Assembly (NCBI RefSeq): GCF_004297125.1 | Contig: NZ_SCVD01000019.1 | Span: forward strand, 451,387 to 515,386 | DNA from: Phenylobacterium sp. | GTDB taxonomy: Bacteria; Pseudomonadota; Alphaproteobacteria; Caulobacterales; Caulobacteraceae | DNA: 64,000 nt | Direction of reading: 5' to 3' | Shown: positions 29,409 through 38,359 of the stretch, in pieces | Layout: each line of letters opens with the position of its first letter | Numbering within the stretch: position 1 is the stretch's first letter | Made by a program: the position numbers and the translations under genes | The notes under the pieces: model-generated | Seen by the model: only the letters and a program-made list of their open reading frames with translations | Told to the model about the DNA's origin: nothing | The model's database searches: none

Positions 29409-31793
29409 CTACAGCGGCCCCTTGAGGCCCCGGCGTGGCGGGTCGCAGGCGCCGGCCATCCAGCCCAGCATCTCTCCCAGCGCCGCTTCGCGGTCATGGC
29501 CGGTCAGCTTTCCGGCCCTGTCCAGGTCGCGGTAGATGTCGCGGGCTTCGCTCCAAGTCGTGCAGGCTCGACCGTATTCGCCGCCGTTGTAGTAGACGCC
29601 GCCGACGCTCTTCAGGGTGGCGGCCATGCTGCGGCGGGTTCCCGGCGCGTTGTCCGACTGGCTCACGATCTGGCGGTGCGCGGCCAGCACCTCGTCGGCC
29701 ATGGCGTAGCTCTCCGCGAACCGACTGAGGTCGGCCAGCACCATGGCGCGCACCTCGCCCACGACCGCGAAGAGGCCGGTCGCGCCGCGGTCCGCCGGGT
29801 CCCGCGCCCGCATCTGACGCGTGATCGCCACGGCCCGGTCCACCGAGGCGTAGGCTTCGGCGTCGCGGTCCAGAGAGCTCAGCACGGCCGCCCGGTACCA
29901 GAGCGAGATGGCCAGCTTGCGAAGGATTTCCGGGGAGTCCGGCTCCCGCTTCGCCAACACCTCGTTGATGGCCACCGCCTGGTCCACGGCCGGCAGCGCC
30001 TCGGCGTCGTGGCCCAGCTCATGATGGGCCTCGGCCCGAAGGCGGAGGATGGCGGAGCGGGCCTTCATCACGCCGGTCTCGTCGCGTAGCGCCGGCGGCA
30101 GGCCGGCGATGAACGCCTCGGCGCGCCGGAAGGGCTCCAGGCTCTTTGCGTAGGCGCCGTCCCAGCCGTGGGAGTCGCCCTCGGCCTGGATCGCCGTGGC
30201 ATAGATGCGCGCGACCTCGGCGTCGCTGGCCGCGATCGGCCGCAGGATCTGCTGGACCTCGATCGTCTGCTGCCGGGCCAGCGCGATCTCGCTGTTGTTG
30301 TAGAGGTTCACCCCGGCCTGTTCGAGCAGCAGGTCGGCCATCGCGCGGCGCACCTTGGGATCGCCCGGCGCCTCGGCGTAGGCGCGGCGCAGCACCGTCT
30401 CGGCCTTCTTGAGCAGGACGTTGGCGTCGGCGGTCTTGCCGAGCTGGCTCTGCTGGCCGCTGCCGGTGACCTGCGCCAGCCGTACATAGCCGCGCCCCGC
30501 CTCCACCCGTACGTCGAGGGGCGCGTCGGGGTCGGCCGTCAGGGCGTCCAGATAGGTCAGGCCTGTCCGCGCCAGCACGTCGCGCGCCTTGGTCGAGCCC
30601 GAGACCTTGCTGACCTCGTTGTAGACGTCGAACAGCATGGTGGTGGCGATCCGGCGGGTCTGCTGGAACCGCGCCTCGGCCTCGGCCCGCGCCGCCTCGG
30701 CCCGGGCGTTGGCGACGAGGGTGACCGCCAGGGCGGCGACCAGCAGCGCGCCCGCCGTCATCGCCCCGCCCACCGCCAACCTATGGCGGCGGACGAACTT
30801 GCCGAAGACATAGCGCCGGCCCCGGTCCATCGCCGCCACTGGGAACCCGGCCCGGTAGGCGGCCACGTCGGCGCGCAAGGCCTCGACGGTGGAATAGCGT
30901 GCGGCCGGATCCTCCGCGGTCGCCCGCCGCACGATGGCGGTCAGTTCGGCGTCGGGCGGATCGCCCCCCGCCAGCCAGGCCAGCACCTGGCCCAGGGAAT
31001 AGATGTCGGACAGGGTCGTGGACGGCGCGCCGGAGATCCGCTCAGGCGCGGCGAAACCAGGGGTGTGCAGGCCCCCCTTGCCCGCGGCTGCGCGCGCGTC
31101 TCCACCGGTATCGGTCGCCGGTGAGGAGATCCCGAAGTCGATCAGCTTCGGGCGCCGCGACGTGTCCACCAGGATGTTGGCGAGCGTGATGTCGCCATGC
31201 ACCACCAGGTTCTGATGGGCGAAGGCCACGGCCGCGGCCGCCGCCAGGAACAGGTCCAGCCGGGCGTCACGCGACGGCGCCTCCGCCTCGCGCCAGTCCG
31301 CGAGCGGCCGGCCCTCGACGAACTCCATGACGATGTAGGGCTCGCCGGCCGGCGTTTCGCCGCCGTCGAACAGCCGGGCGATGTTGGGATGCGCGAGCCG
31401 GGCGAGGGTCTGCCGCTCGCGGCGGAAGCGTTCGATCAGCGCGCCGGACAGCGCGCCCGGCCGGATCACCTTGATCGCCACCGTGTGCTCGAAATCGCCG
31501 GCCGCGCGCTCGCCGCGATAGACGGCTCCCATCCCGCCCTGGCCGATCAGGCCGGTGATGCGGTACGCGCCGATCCGCTCGGGTGGGGGGCCGTCACCGG
31601 CCTTCGCCTGCGCGCCGCCGGTGGCGAACGCCACGGCCGCGTCCGCCCCTCCGCCCAGCAGCGCCGCGGCCCGCTCGCGCACCGCCGCCGGCGCCTTCTG
31701 TTCCGCAATCCATGCCGCCCGGGCGTCCGAAGGTTGCGCCATCGCCTGCTCCAGCAGGTCGAGTGCGCGCGCCTCGTTGGAGCGGCTAACCAT
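29409..31793 (-). CDS. Transmembrane Ser/Thr protein kinase with TPR-like C-terminus
   Basis: A 794-residue PknB-type kinase: an N-terminal region, a kinase domain (about 75-320), one TM helix (about 338-362) and a long helical, TPR-like sensor region, probably periplasmic. The Gly loop GQGGMGAVY, catalytic Lys K108 (AIKVI) and DFG motif (D219) are intact. The catalytic loop is altered: HGDITLAN replaces the usual HRDLKPxN, keeping the base D201 but losing the Arg and the Lys. It overlaps the ECF sigma gene upstream by eight bases. This pairing matches the ECF43-type arrangement, in which a kinase controls its partner sigma factor; that role is inferred here. Confidence 0.93.
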   Translation of the reverse strand: MVSRSNEARALDLLEQAMAQPSDARAAWIAEQKAPAAVRERAAALLGGGADAAVAFATGGAQAKAGDGPPPERIGAYRITGLIGQGGMGAVYRGERAAGDFEHTVAIKVIRPGALSGALIERFRRERQTLARLAHPNIARLFDGGETPAGEPYIVMEFVEGRPLADWREAEAPSRDARLDLFLAAAAAVAFAHQNLVVHGDITLANILVDTSRRPKLIDFGISSPATDTGGDARAAAGKGGLHTPGFAAPERISGAPSTTLSDIYSLGQVLAWLAGGDPPDAELTAIVRRATAEDPAARYSTVEALRADVAAYRAGFPVAAMDRGRRYVFGKFVRRHRLAVGGAMTAGALLVAALAVTLVANARAEAARAEAEARFQQTRRIATTMLFDVYNEVSKVSGSTKARDVLARTGLTYLDALTADPDAPLDVRVEAGRGYVRLAQVTGSGQQSQLGKTADANVLLKKAETVLRRAYAEAPGDPKVRRAMADLLLEQAGVNLYNNSEIALARQQTIEVQQILRPIAASDAEVARIYATAIQAEGDSHGWDGAYAKSLEPFRRAEAFIAGLPPALRDETGVMKARSAILRLRAEAHHELGHDAEALPAVDQAVAINEVLAKREPDSPEILRKLAISLWYRAAVLSSLDRDAEAYASVDRAVAITRQMRARDPADRGATGLFAVVGEVRAMVLADLSRFAESYAMADEVLAAHRQIVSQSDNAPGTRRSMAATLKSVGGVYYNGGEYGRACTTWSEARDIYRDLDRAGKLTGHDREAALGEMLGWMAGACDPPRRGLKGPL

Positions 31794-32349
31794 GCTGCGG
31801 CTGCAGCGCCTCGTAGAGCCAGAGCCTCGCCGCCTGCCACCGCCGCTTCACCGTCGATTCCGACAGCTCCAGCACCACGGCGATGTCGGCGATCTCCATG
31901 CCGCCGAAGTAGCGCATCTCGACGATGTCGGCCCGCTCTCGGTCGATCTTCGCCAGGCGTTCCAGGGCCTCGTTGACCTCCTCCAGGTCGGCGTTGCCGA
32001 CGTCGGGGATATTGGTGCGCAGCTCAACCTTCTGGTGCTGGCGCTTGTTGCGGCTCTTGGCGCGCACATGCTCCACCAGGGCCCGACGCATCATCACCGA
32101 GGTCAGGGCCATGAAGTGGGCGCGGTCCTGCCAGTCGATCTGCTCCAGCACGATCAGCTTCAGGATGGTCTCGTGAACCAGGTCGCCGACCGACAGCGAG
32201 ACGTTCCGCTCGCCCCGCAGCATGGCCGCCGCGCTCTGCGTCAGGGCGCCGTAGAGGATGTCGAACAGGCGGTCGCGGGCGGATCGGTCGCCGCGCCGCC
32301 AGGCGGCCAGCAACACGCGTACTTCGTCGTTGTCAGCCCGCCCCAACAT
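31786..32349 (-). CDS. ECF-type RNA polymerase sigma factor linked to the Ser/Thr kinase
   Basis: A 187-residue sigma factor with region 2 (SVGDLVHETILKLIVLEQ) and region 4 (IADIAVVLELSESTVKRRWQ). It resembles the TIGR02999/PF07638 group rather than classical RpoE-like ECFs, and no anti-sigma gene is adjacent. It is translated just ahead of, and overlaps, the kinase gene, indicating one operon and control through phosphorylation. Starts at ATG 32349. The target regulon is unknown and no promoter pair was identified upstream. Confidence 0.93.
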   Translation of the reverse strand: MLGRADNDEVRVLLAAWRRGDRSARDRLFDILYGALTQSAAAMLRGERNVSLSVGDLVHETILKLIVLEQIDWQDRAHFMALTSVMMRRALVEHVRAKSRNKRQHQKVELRTNIPDVGNADLEEVNEALERLAKIDRERADIVEMRYFGGMEIADIAVVLELSESTVKRRWQAARLWLYEALQPQHG

Positions 32350-32562
32350 GGCCGCGATAGTGAGAACGCGTTACGCCGCTGGCAAGCGCGCGCACGTCTT
32401 GAGAGAAAAATCTTCCGGCGGTGGCCCGTGGCGCCTCGTTTCGACGCCTATGCCTGATGAGCGGGCCCCGTGTCGGTCCGTTCTCATCGGGCGCCGCCCG
32501 GTCCGAGCGGACCGTGTCTCCGCGAAAGGCCGGCGGCGTCCGATCCAGTCGGCGGCTGGCGT

Positions 32563-32775
32563 TTAGTCCTCGGCCTTCACCGGCGCGCCCTTCGGCGGCC
32601 AGACGCGGACGGCGACGGCGATGGTCACCGAGCCCAGCACGGCGGCGCCGGCCCCGGCCCACTGGACCGCGTTCATGCCGATGGCGGCGTAGTGGCCGGT
32701 CATGGCGCCCGACAGGAAGACGAGACAGGCCGAACCCCACTCGATCAGGTCTTTTCTCGTGATGTCGAAAGTCAT
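32563..32775 (-). CDS. Small membrane protein of unknown function
   Basis: A 70-residue protein with two hydrophobic segments (about 12-30 and 36-58), a charged N-terminus and a Lys/Glu-rich tail. An ATG at 32775 has GGAG seven bases upstream. I do not recognise the family. It stands alone between the ECF sigma gene and the YbbP-like permease, which end or begin more than 100 bases away on either side. Confidence 0.65.
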   Translation of the reverse strand: MTFDITRKDLIEWGSACLVFLSGAMTGHYAAIGMNAVQWAGAGAAVLGSVTIAVAVRVWPPKGAPVKAED

Positions 32776-32883
32776 GCGTCGGCTCCGGCGGAGGGCGGTT
32801 TTGGCGTCGAGCCAAGATCGCCCCTGGTGGATGCCAAAACCTTACCTGCGGGGCGATGCGACACTGTTGCGCAGGGGCGCGAT

Positions 32884-35400
32884 CTATTCGCTCCTGAGCG
32901 CCGGCGCCGGTCTTTTGGACAGCGCCTGGAACGAGGCGAGCAGGCCGCCCACGCCGGCAAGGCCCGACGCCGCGGCGAGCAGGGCCGCCACGCCGCCCCA
33001 GTCCACGCTCCACTTCGCCTCGAACACCTGGGTCACCACCGGCCAGGCCGCCGCATAGCCCAGGCCCACCCCCGCGGCGCCGGCGATCAGTCCCACCAGG
33101 CCGTATTCGATCACATAGGCCGACAGCACCTGGACGCGGCTGGCGCCGAGCACCTTCAGGATCGCGGCTTCCCGCGTCCGCTCCTGGGCCCGCGCCGCGA
33201 TGGCGCCGGCCAGCACCAGCAGCGCCGCCATCAGGGCCACGGCCGCCGCGCCGCGCACGGCCAGCGCCACCCGGTCGAACATTTCGGTGGCGGCTTCCAA
33301 CTGCTCGCGCACCGAGATGACGTTCACCTCGGGAAAGTCGGCGCCCAGGGCGCGGACGATCCGCCGCTCCTCGGCCAGGCTGGCCTTGGCGATGGCCACG
33401 TGCCGCGGCGTGGCGCCTTCCAGGGCGTTGGGCGTCAGCACCAGGGGGAAGCCGGCGCCGAAGCTGCCGAAGTCCACGCGCCGGATGGCGGCCACCCTCG
33501 CATCGATCTCGGCGCCCAGCACCGAGAGCTTGATCACGTCGCCGATCTTCAGGGCGCCGCCCTCGGCCGGGTCGCGAGAGACGGCGACCAGCGGCGGGCC
33601 CGCATAGTTCGCAGGCCACCACTTGCCCTGGAACACGCCCGAGTTCGGCGGCTCCGGCCCCAGCGCCGACAGGCTGACGTCGTTGTCGTAGGCCCAGCGT
33701 GCGCCAGCCGGGATCTTGTCGATGTCCACCGGCACGCCGCGGACGGCCAGGATGCGGCCGGTGAAGAACGGGGCGCGCAGATAGGTGTCCTGGTCCGGCG
33801 TGCGACCGAACGCGCGGGCCACCTCGGCGTCGAAGGCCGCGACCCGTTCGCCGGGGATTTCGGTGAAGATCAGGGCCGGGGCGGTCTGGGGCGCCACGAC
33901 GGAGATCTGCCGCAGCAGGCTGGACTGGATCAGCACCACGGCGGCCAGCAGGGCCACGCCCAGACCGATGGCGGGCGCCGCCGTCCGCGCCGCCGAGCGG
34001 GGGCCGGCCAGGTTGGCGAGCGCGATCCGCACCGCGCCGCGCGTGCCGCCGCGCAGCCGGCCGGCCAGCTTCGCCGCGCCCCAGCCGAACGCCCACAGGA
34101 CGGCGAAGGCCGCCGCGACGCCAGCGATCATGATGCTGGCCGCCAGCGGGGTGGGCGCCGTGACGATCGCCAGCCCGCCGAGGCCCAGCGCCGCTAGGAT
34201 CGCACCGGCCAGCTCGGGTCCGAAGCTCAGGCGTCCCGACAGGTCGCTGCGGAACAGGCTGGCCGGCGGCGTGGTCCTGGCCCGCGCCAGGGGCGCCAGC
34301 GAGAACGCCGCCGCCGACAGCAGCCCGAAGGCCGCGGCGCGGGCCAGGGGCCACGGATAGATCGCGAACAGCGCCGGCACGGGCAGCTCGTCCTGGATCA
34401 CGGCGCCCAGGATCAGCGGCGTCGCCGCGCCCGCCACCAGGCCGATCGCGATCCCGGCCAGCGCCAGCAGGCCGATCTGGGCGATATACATGTCGCGGAT
34501 CAGGCCGCTCTCGGCGCCCAGCGCCTTGAGTGTCGCGATGGCCGGCTTGCGGCCGTCCACATAGGCGCTCACCGCCCCGAACACCCCCAGCCCGCCGGCC
34601 ACCAGCGAGGCCAGGCCGATGAAGCCCAGGAAGTACTCCAGTTGGTCGATCACCCGGCTCACGCCTGGCGCGGCGTCGTTGCGGTCGCGGATGCGGAAGA
34701 AGCCCTTCATGCTGGCGCGGACCTCCGCCTTGGCCTGGGCCAGCGGCAGGTCGGGCCGCAGCGAGATCCGCACCGTTTCGCCGAACGGCAGGCCGGGCTG
34801 CAGGAAGCCGCCCTGTTCCAGCGCGCCGACCCGGGTCAGCACCCGCGGGCCCAGCGAGAAGCCCCGTGACAGCCGGTCGGGCTCCTGCTCCAGCACCGCC
34901 CCAACCCGCATCGGCACATTGCCAACCAGGAAGCGGTCGCCCACCTTGATGTGCAGGCGGTCCAGCAGCGCCTGTTCCACCACCGCCCCCCAGACGCCAT
35001 CCCGAGGCGCGAGCGCCGCGGCCAGCGACGCCGCGCCGCGGATCGTCACCTCGCCCGCCAGCGGGTAGGCCTGGTCCACCCCGCGCAGCTCCACCAGCCG
35101 CCGCTCGCCGCTGGGCGCCTCGGCCATCGCCTGGGAGGCGGCGGCGTAGGTCGTCTTCCCGAGCTTGTTCAGCCAGCCGCGCTCGACCGGCGTGAACCGA
35201 CGCTGGCTGGCCGAGACGGCCATGTCGCCGCCCAGGATCTCGCGGGCCTGGGTGGCCAAGCCTTGCCGGAACGCCTCCGCGGTCGAACTGGCCGCGGCGA
35301 TCGCCGCCACGCCCAGCGCCAGGCAGGCTAGGAAGATGCGGAAGCCCTTGACCCCGCTCCGGAGTTCGCGCGCCGCGAAGCGCAGCCACAGGGGGATCAC
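32884..35400 (-). CDS. ABC transporter permease, YbbP family (FtsX-like)
   Basis: An 838-residue polytopic permease with two FtsX-like membrane bundles and large periplasmic segments. It starts with IPLWLRFAARELRSGVKGF, typical of YbbP. TM helices are near 20-40, 250-275, 300-325 and 345-370, with another set in the C-terminal third. The GTG start at 35400 overlaps the stop of the ATPase gene (GTGA). In many proteobacteria ybbP-ybbA sits next to tesA, exactly as here, with tesA divergent. The transported or extracted substrate is not established for the family. Confidence 0.93.
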   Translation of the reverse strand: MIPLWLRFAARELRSGVKGFRIFLACLALGVAAIAAASSTAEAFRQGLATQAREILGGDMAVSASQRRFTPVERGWLNKLGKTTYAAASQAMAEAPSGERRLVELRGVDQAYPLAGEVTIRGAASLAAALAPRDGVWGAVVEQALLDRLHIKVGDRFLVGNVPMRVGAVLEQEPDRLSRGFSLGPRVLTRVGALEQGGFLQPGLPFGETVRISLRPDLPLAQAKAEVRASMKGFFRIRDRNDAAPGVSRVIDQLEYFLGFIGLASLVAGGLGVFGAVSAYVDGRKPAIATLKALGAESGLIRDMYIAQIGLLALAGIAIGLVAGAATPLILGAVIQDELPVPALFAIYPWPLARAAAFGLLSAAAFSLAPLARARTTPPASLFRSDLSGRLSFGPELAGAILAALGLGGLAIVTAPTPLAASIMIAGVAAAFAVLWAFGWGAAKLAGRLRGGTRGAVRIALANLAGPRSAARTAAPAIGLGVALLAAVVLIQSSLLRQISVVAPQTAPALIFTEIPGERVAAFDAEVARAFGRTPDQDTYLRAPFFTGRILAVRGVPVDIDKIPAGARWAYDNDVSLSALGPEPPNSGVFQGKWWPANYAGPPLVAVSRDPAEGGALKIGDVIKLSVLGAEIDARVAAIRRVDFGSFGAGFPLVLTPNALEGATPRHVAIAKASLAEERRIVRALGADFPEVNVISVREQLEAATEMFDRVALAVRGAAAVALMAALLVLAGAIAARAQERTREAAILKVLGASRVQVLSAYVIEYGLVGLIAGAAGVGLGYAAAWPVVTQVFEAKWSVDWGGVAALLAAASGLAGVGGLLASFQALSKRPAPALRSE

Positions 35401-36077
35401 GCCGCCTCCACGGGCCGGCCATCGCGAAGCGTCACGACCCGCTGCGCGCGCGCCGCCAACGCCGGGTCGTGGGTGACCAGCAGCAGCGCAGCCCCAGTGT
35501 GCTCCACCAGCTCGAACAGCAGGCCGGCGACGTGGCGGGCGTTGCTGGAGTCGAGATTGCCGGTGGGCTCGTCGGCGAACAGCAGGGCGGGCGAGGGGGC
35601 CAGCGCGCGGGCCAGGGCCACCCGCTGCTGCTCGCCGCCCGAGAGCTGGTGCGGATAGTGCCGCGCCCGGGCGGCCAGGCCCACGCGGTCCAGCCAGGCG
35701 CGCGCCTCGGCCATGGCGTCGGGCCGACGCGCGATCTCCATCGGCGCGGCCACGTTCTCCTCGGCCGTCATGTTGGGCAGCAGGTGGAAGGACTGGAAGA
35801 CCAGGCTGACCCTGCCGCGCCGCAGCTTCGCCCGACCGTCCTCGTCCAGCTTCCCCAGGTCGCGGCCGAACAGGGTGACCTTGCCGGCGCTGGGCCGCTC
35901 CAGGCCGGCCGCCACTGCGATCAGCGACGACTTGCCCGACCCCGACGGCCCCACCAGCGCCACACGTTCGCCATCGGCCAGGGTCAGATCGAGATTGCGC
36001 AGGATCTCGACGGGTCCTGCCGCGGACGGCAACGTCAGGCCCACATCCTCGAGGACCAGCGGCGGCGTATCGTTCAA
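35397..36077 (-). CDS. ABC transporter ATP-binding protein, YbbA/LolD type
   Basis: The 226-residue ATPase has Walker A GPSGSGKSS, Q-loop VFQSFHLLP, signature LSGGEQQRVALARAL, Walker B LLFADEPTGNLDSS and the H-loop THDPALA, all intact. The TTG at 36077 is preferred because GGGG lies six bases upstream and it gives the usual N-terminus NDTPPLVLEDV; a TTG at 36089 is an alternative. It is encoded ahead of and overlaps the permease gene, and diverges from the TesA-type esterase. Confidence 0.93.
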   Translation of the reverse strand: MNDTPPLVLEDVGLTLPSAAGPVEILRNLDLTLADGERVALVGPSGSGKSSLIAVAAGLERPSAGKVTLFGRDLGKLDEDGRAKLRRGRVSLVFQSFHLLPNMTAEENVAAPMEIARRPDAMAEARAWLDRVGLAARARHYPHQLSGGEQQRVALARALAPSPALLFADEPTGNLDSSNARHVAGLLFELVEHTGAALLLVTHDPALAARAQRVVTLRDGRPVEAA

Positions 36078-36128
36078 GCAAGACCCCAACAGTTGAGCGG
36101 CGGACCCGTTCTCTTACATAGGACGTTC

Positions 36129-36764
36129 ATGGCCGAGCCAAGACCTACCCGCCGCGCGCTCATCGCATTGCCCCTGGTGTTCGCCGCCGGGCCGGCGCTC
36201 GCGGCGCGCGCCAAGGTGGTGACCGTGCTGGGCGACAGCATCACCGCCGGCTACGGCCTGCCCGCCGCCGCGGCCCTGCCGGCCCAGCTGCAGCTCGCCC
36301 TGCGCAAGCTGGGCGTCGACGCCCTGGTCCGCGCCGCCGGGGTCAGCGGAGACACCACCGCCGGCGGCCTCTCCCGCGTGGACTTCAGCGTGCGCAAGGA
36401 CACCGACCTGACCGTCGTCGCCCTGGGCGCCAACGACCTGCTCCAGGGCCAGGACCCCAGGCGCACCCGCGCCAACCTGGATGGCATCATCCGGAAGCTG
36501 CAGGCCCGCCGCATCGGCGTGGTGCTGGCGGGCATCATGGCGCCGGTGGAGATCGGCGGCGGCTACGCCCGCGACTTCAATGCGGTCTTTCCGGCGCTGG
36601 CCCGGGCCCACCGCGTGCCGCTGTATCCCAACCTGCTGGACGGCGTCGCCCGGCAGCGCGCCCTGAACCAGCCGGACGGCATCCACCCCAACGCCCAAGG
36701 CGCCCGGATCATCGCCGCGCGCCTGGCCCCCACCGTCGCGAAAGCCCTGGCCGCGCGGGGTTAG
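36129..36764 (+). CDS. SGNH-family esterase (TesA/arylesterase type)
   Basis: A 211-residue periplasmic lipase/thioesterase of the GDSL family. An N-terminal signal with a twin-Arg-like start (PTRRALIALPLVFAAGPALA) precedes block I VTVLGDSITAGYGL (Ser nucleophile), block III ALGANDLLQG (Asn) and block V DGIHPNAQGARI (Asp/His). This is the usual neighbour of YbbAP, transcribed divergently from it. It probably hydrolyses acyl esters or lysophospholipids in the envelope; natural substrate unknown. Confidence 0.94.
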   Translation: MAEPRPTRRALIALPLVFAAGPALAARAKVVTVLGDSITAGYGLPAAAALPAQLQLALRKLGVDALVRAAGVSGDTTAGGLSRVDFSVRKDTDLTVVALGANDLLQGQDPRRTRANLDGIIRKLQARRIGVVLAGIMAPVEIGGGYARDFNAVFPALARAHRVPLYPNLLDGVARQRALNQPDGIHPNAQGARIIAARLAPTVAKALAARG

Positions 36765-36772
36765 GGCGACGG

Positions 36773-38359
36773 CTATCCGACCGACCTGCGCACGGTGCGG
36801 CTGAGGTCGTCGATCGTGACCGGCTTGCGCAGCACCACCGCGTCGGGGATCTGATCCAGGGCCAGCGAGTCCGCATAGCCGCTGCAGAACACGATCGGCA
36901 GGTGCGGGTGGCGCGCGCGCATGCGGTGAGCCACTTCCGCGCCCGTCATCCCCGGCATGGCGTAGTCCAGCACCACGGCGTCGGGCGGGTCGGCGTCCAC
37001 CATGGCCAGGCCCGAGGCTCCGTTGGAGGCGCTGCGCACCGCGAAGCCCTCGCTGTAAAGCCCGTCGCAGAGGATCTGGCGCACCTGGTCGTCGTCGTCG
37101 ATCACCACCACGCTCAGGCCGTGGCCCGGGGGCGCGGTGGGCGGCGCGGCGCGGGCCGGCGGCTCGGCGGCGGGGGCCTCGGCCCGGGGCAGGACGATGC
37201 GCACGGTCGTGCCGGCGCCGGGCGTGCTCTCGATCTGACAGGTTCCGCCGCACTGCCGGGCGAACGCCGCCACCTGGGCCAGGCCCAGGCCCGAGCCCTG
37301 GTGGGCCTTGGTGGTGAAGAACGGCTCGGTGGCTCGGGCCAGAACCTCCGGCGACATCCCCGTTCCGGCGTCGTTGACTTCGATCGTGACCGCCTCGGTG
37401 TCCGAACGGGTCCGCAACCGGATCGCACCGCCGTCCGGCATGGCGTCGCGGGCGTTGACCACCAGGTTCAACACCGCCAGTTCGAGCTGCGTGGTGTCGC
37501 TGTTCGACCACACGGGCCCGGCCGCCAGGTCCATCTCCAGGACGAACTCCGCGCTCAGCGCGTGGCGCAGCAGGCCGTCGCTGCTCCGCAGGGTCGCGTC
37601 CACGTCCACCGCCCGCAGGTTCAGGCGCTGGGTGCGCGAGAAGGCCAGCAGATGGCCCGCCACCTTGGCCCCGCGATGCGCGGCCTCCAGGGCGGTGTCG
37701 ACGAAGCGCCGGTGCGGCTCGGTCTCGTCGATCGTCCGCTGCAGCAGTTCCAGGTAGCCGATGATCGGGGTCAGCAGGTTGTTGAAGTCGTGCGCCACGC
37801 CGCCGGTCAGCCGTCCGATCGCCTCGACCTTCTGCGCCTGCATCAGCGCCTGCTCGGCCAGCACACGTTCGGCGGCCTGGCGGTCCACCTCCTCCAGGGC
37901 CTGCTCCAGCTCGGCGGTCCGCGCGCGCAGGCCCTGCTCCAGCCTGGCGTTCTCGCGCCGCAGTTCGCGCACCGTGAGCGCCCGCGAGATGACCGGCAGC
38001 AGGGTGCTGAGCCGCAGCGGCTTCAGCACATAGTCCATCGCGCCTTCGCGCATCGCCTCCACCGCCGAGGTGATGCTGCCCTCGCCGGTCATGATCACCA
38101 CCGCCAGGTCGGGATCGCGGGCGCGCAGCTCGTGCATCAGCGTCATGCCGCCGATGCCCGGCATGACCAGGTCGGTCAGCAGCAGGTCGAAGGCGTCGCG
38201 CTGGAACGCCGCCAGCGCCGCCGTGGGGTCGGTGAAGCCCGCCACCTCGTAGCCTTGGCCGCTGAGTGTCGACTGGAGGGCCTCCAGGTTCGCCGCCTCG
38301 TCGTCGACGATCATCAGCCGTGGCGGGCCGCCATCCGCCGGGGCGTCGAGGCGGCTCAT
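36773..38359 (-). CDS. REC-HisKA-HATPase-REC hybrid histidine kinase
   Basis: A 528-residue soluble hybrid kinase. The N-terminal receiver (about 15-130) has DDE and LLLTDLVMPGIGG; a coiled coil follows (about 135-180); then the H box VAHDFNNLLTPIIGYLELL, N box NLVVNARDAMPDGG, G boxes and F box EPFFTTKA; and a C-terminal receiver with VVVIDDDDQV and VVLDYAMPGMTG. No DNA-binding or enzymatic output is present, so signalling must pass to another protein. Its ATG overlaps the stop of the upstream sensor kinase (ATGA), and the two are probably a phosphorelay pair. Confidence 0.93.
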   Translation of the reverse strand: MSRLDAPADGGPPRLMIVDDEAANLEALQSTLSGQGYEVAGFTDPTAALAAFQRDAFDLLLTDLVMPGIGGMTLMHELRARDPDLAVVIMTGEGSITSAVEAMREGAMDYVLKPLRLSTLLPVISRALTVRELRRENARLEQGLRARTAELEQALEEVDRQAAERVLAEQALMQAQKVEAIGRLTGGVAHDFNNLLTPIIGYLELLQRTIDETEPHRRFVDTALEAAHRGAKVAGHLLAFSRTQRLNLRAVDVDATLRSSDGLLRHALSAEFVLEMDLAAGPVWSNSDTTQLELAVLNLVVNARDAMPDGGAIRLRTRSDTEAVTIEVNDAGTGMSPEVLARATEPFFTTKAHQGSGLGLAQVAAFARQCGGTCQIESTPGAGTTVRIVLPRAEAPAAEPPARAAPPTAPPGHGLSVVVIDDDDQVRQILCDGLYSEGFAVRSASNGASGLAMVDADPPDAVVLDYAMPGMTGAEVAHRMRARHPHLPIVFCSGYADSLALDQIPDAVVLRKPVTIDDLSRTVRRSVG

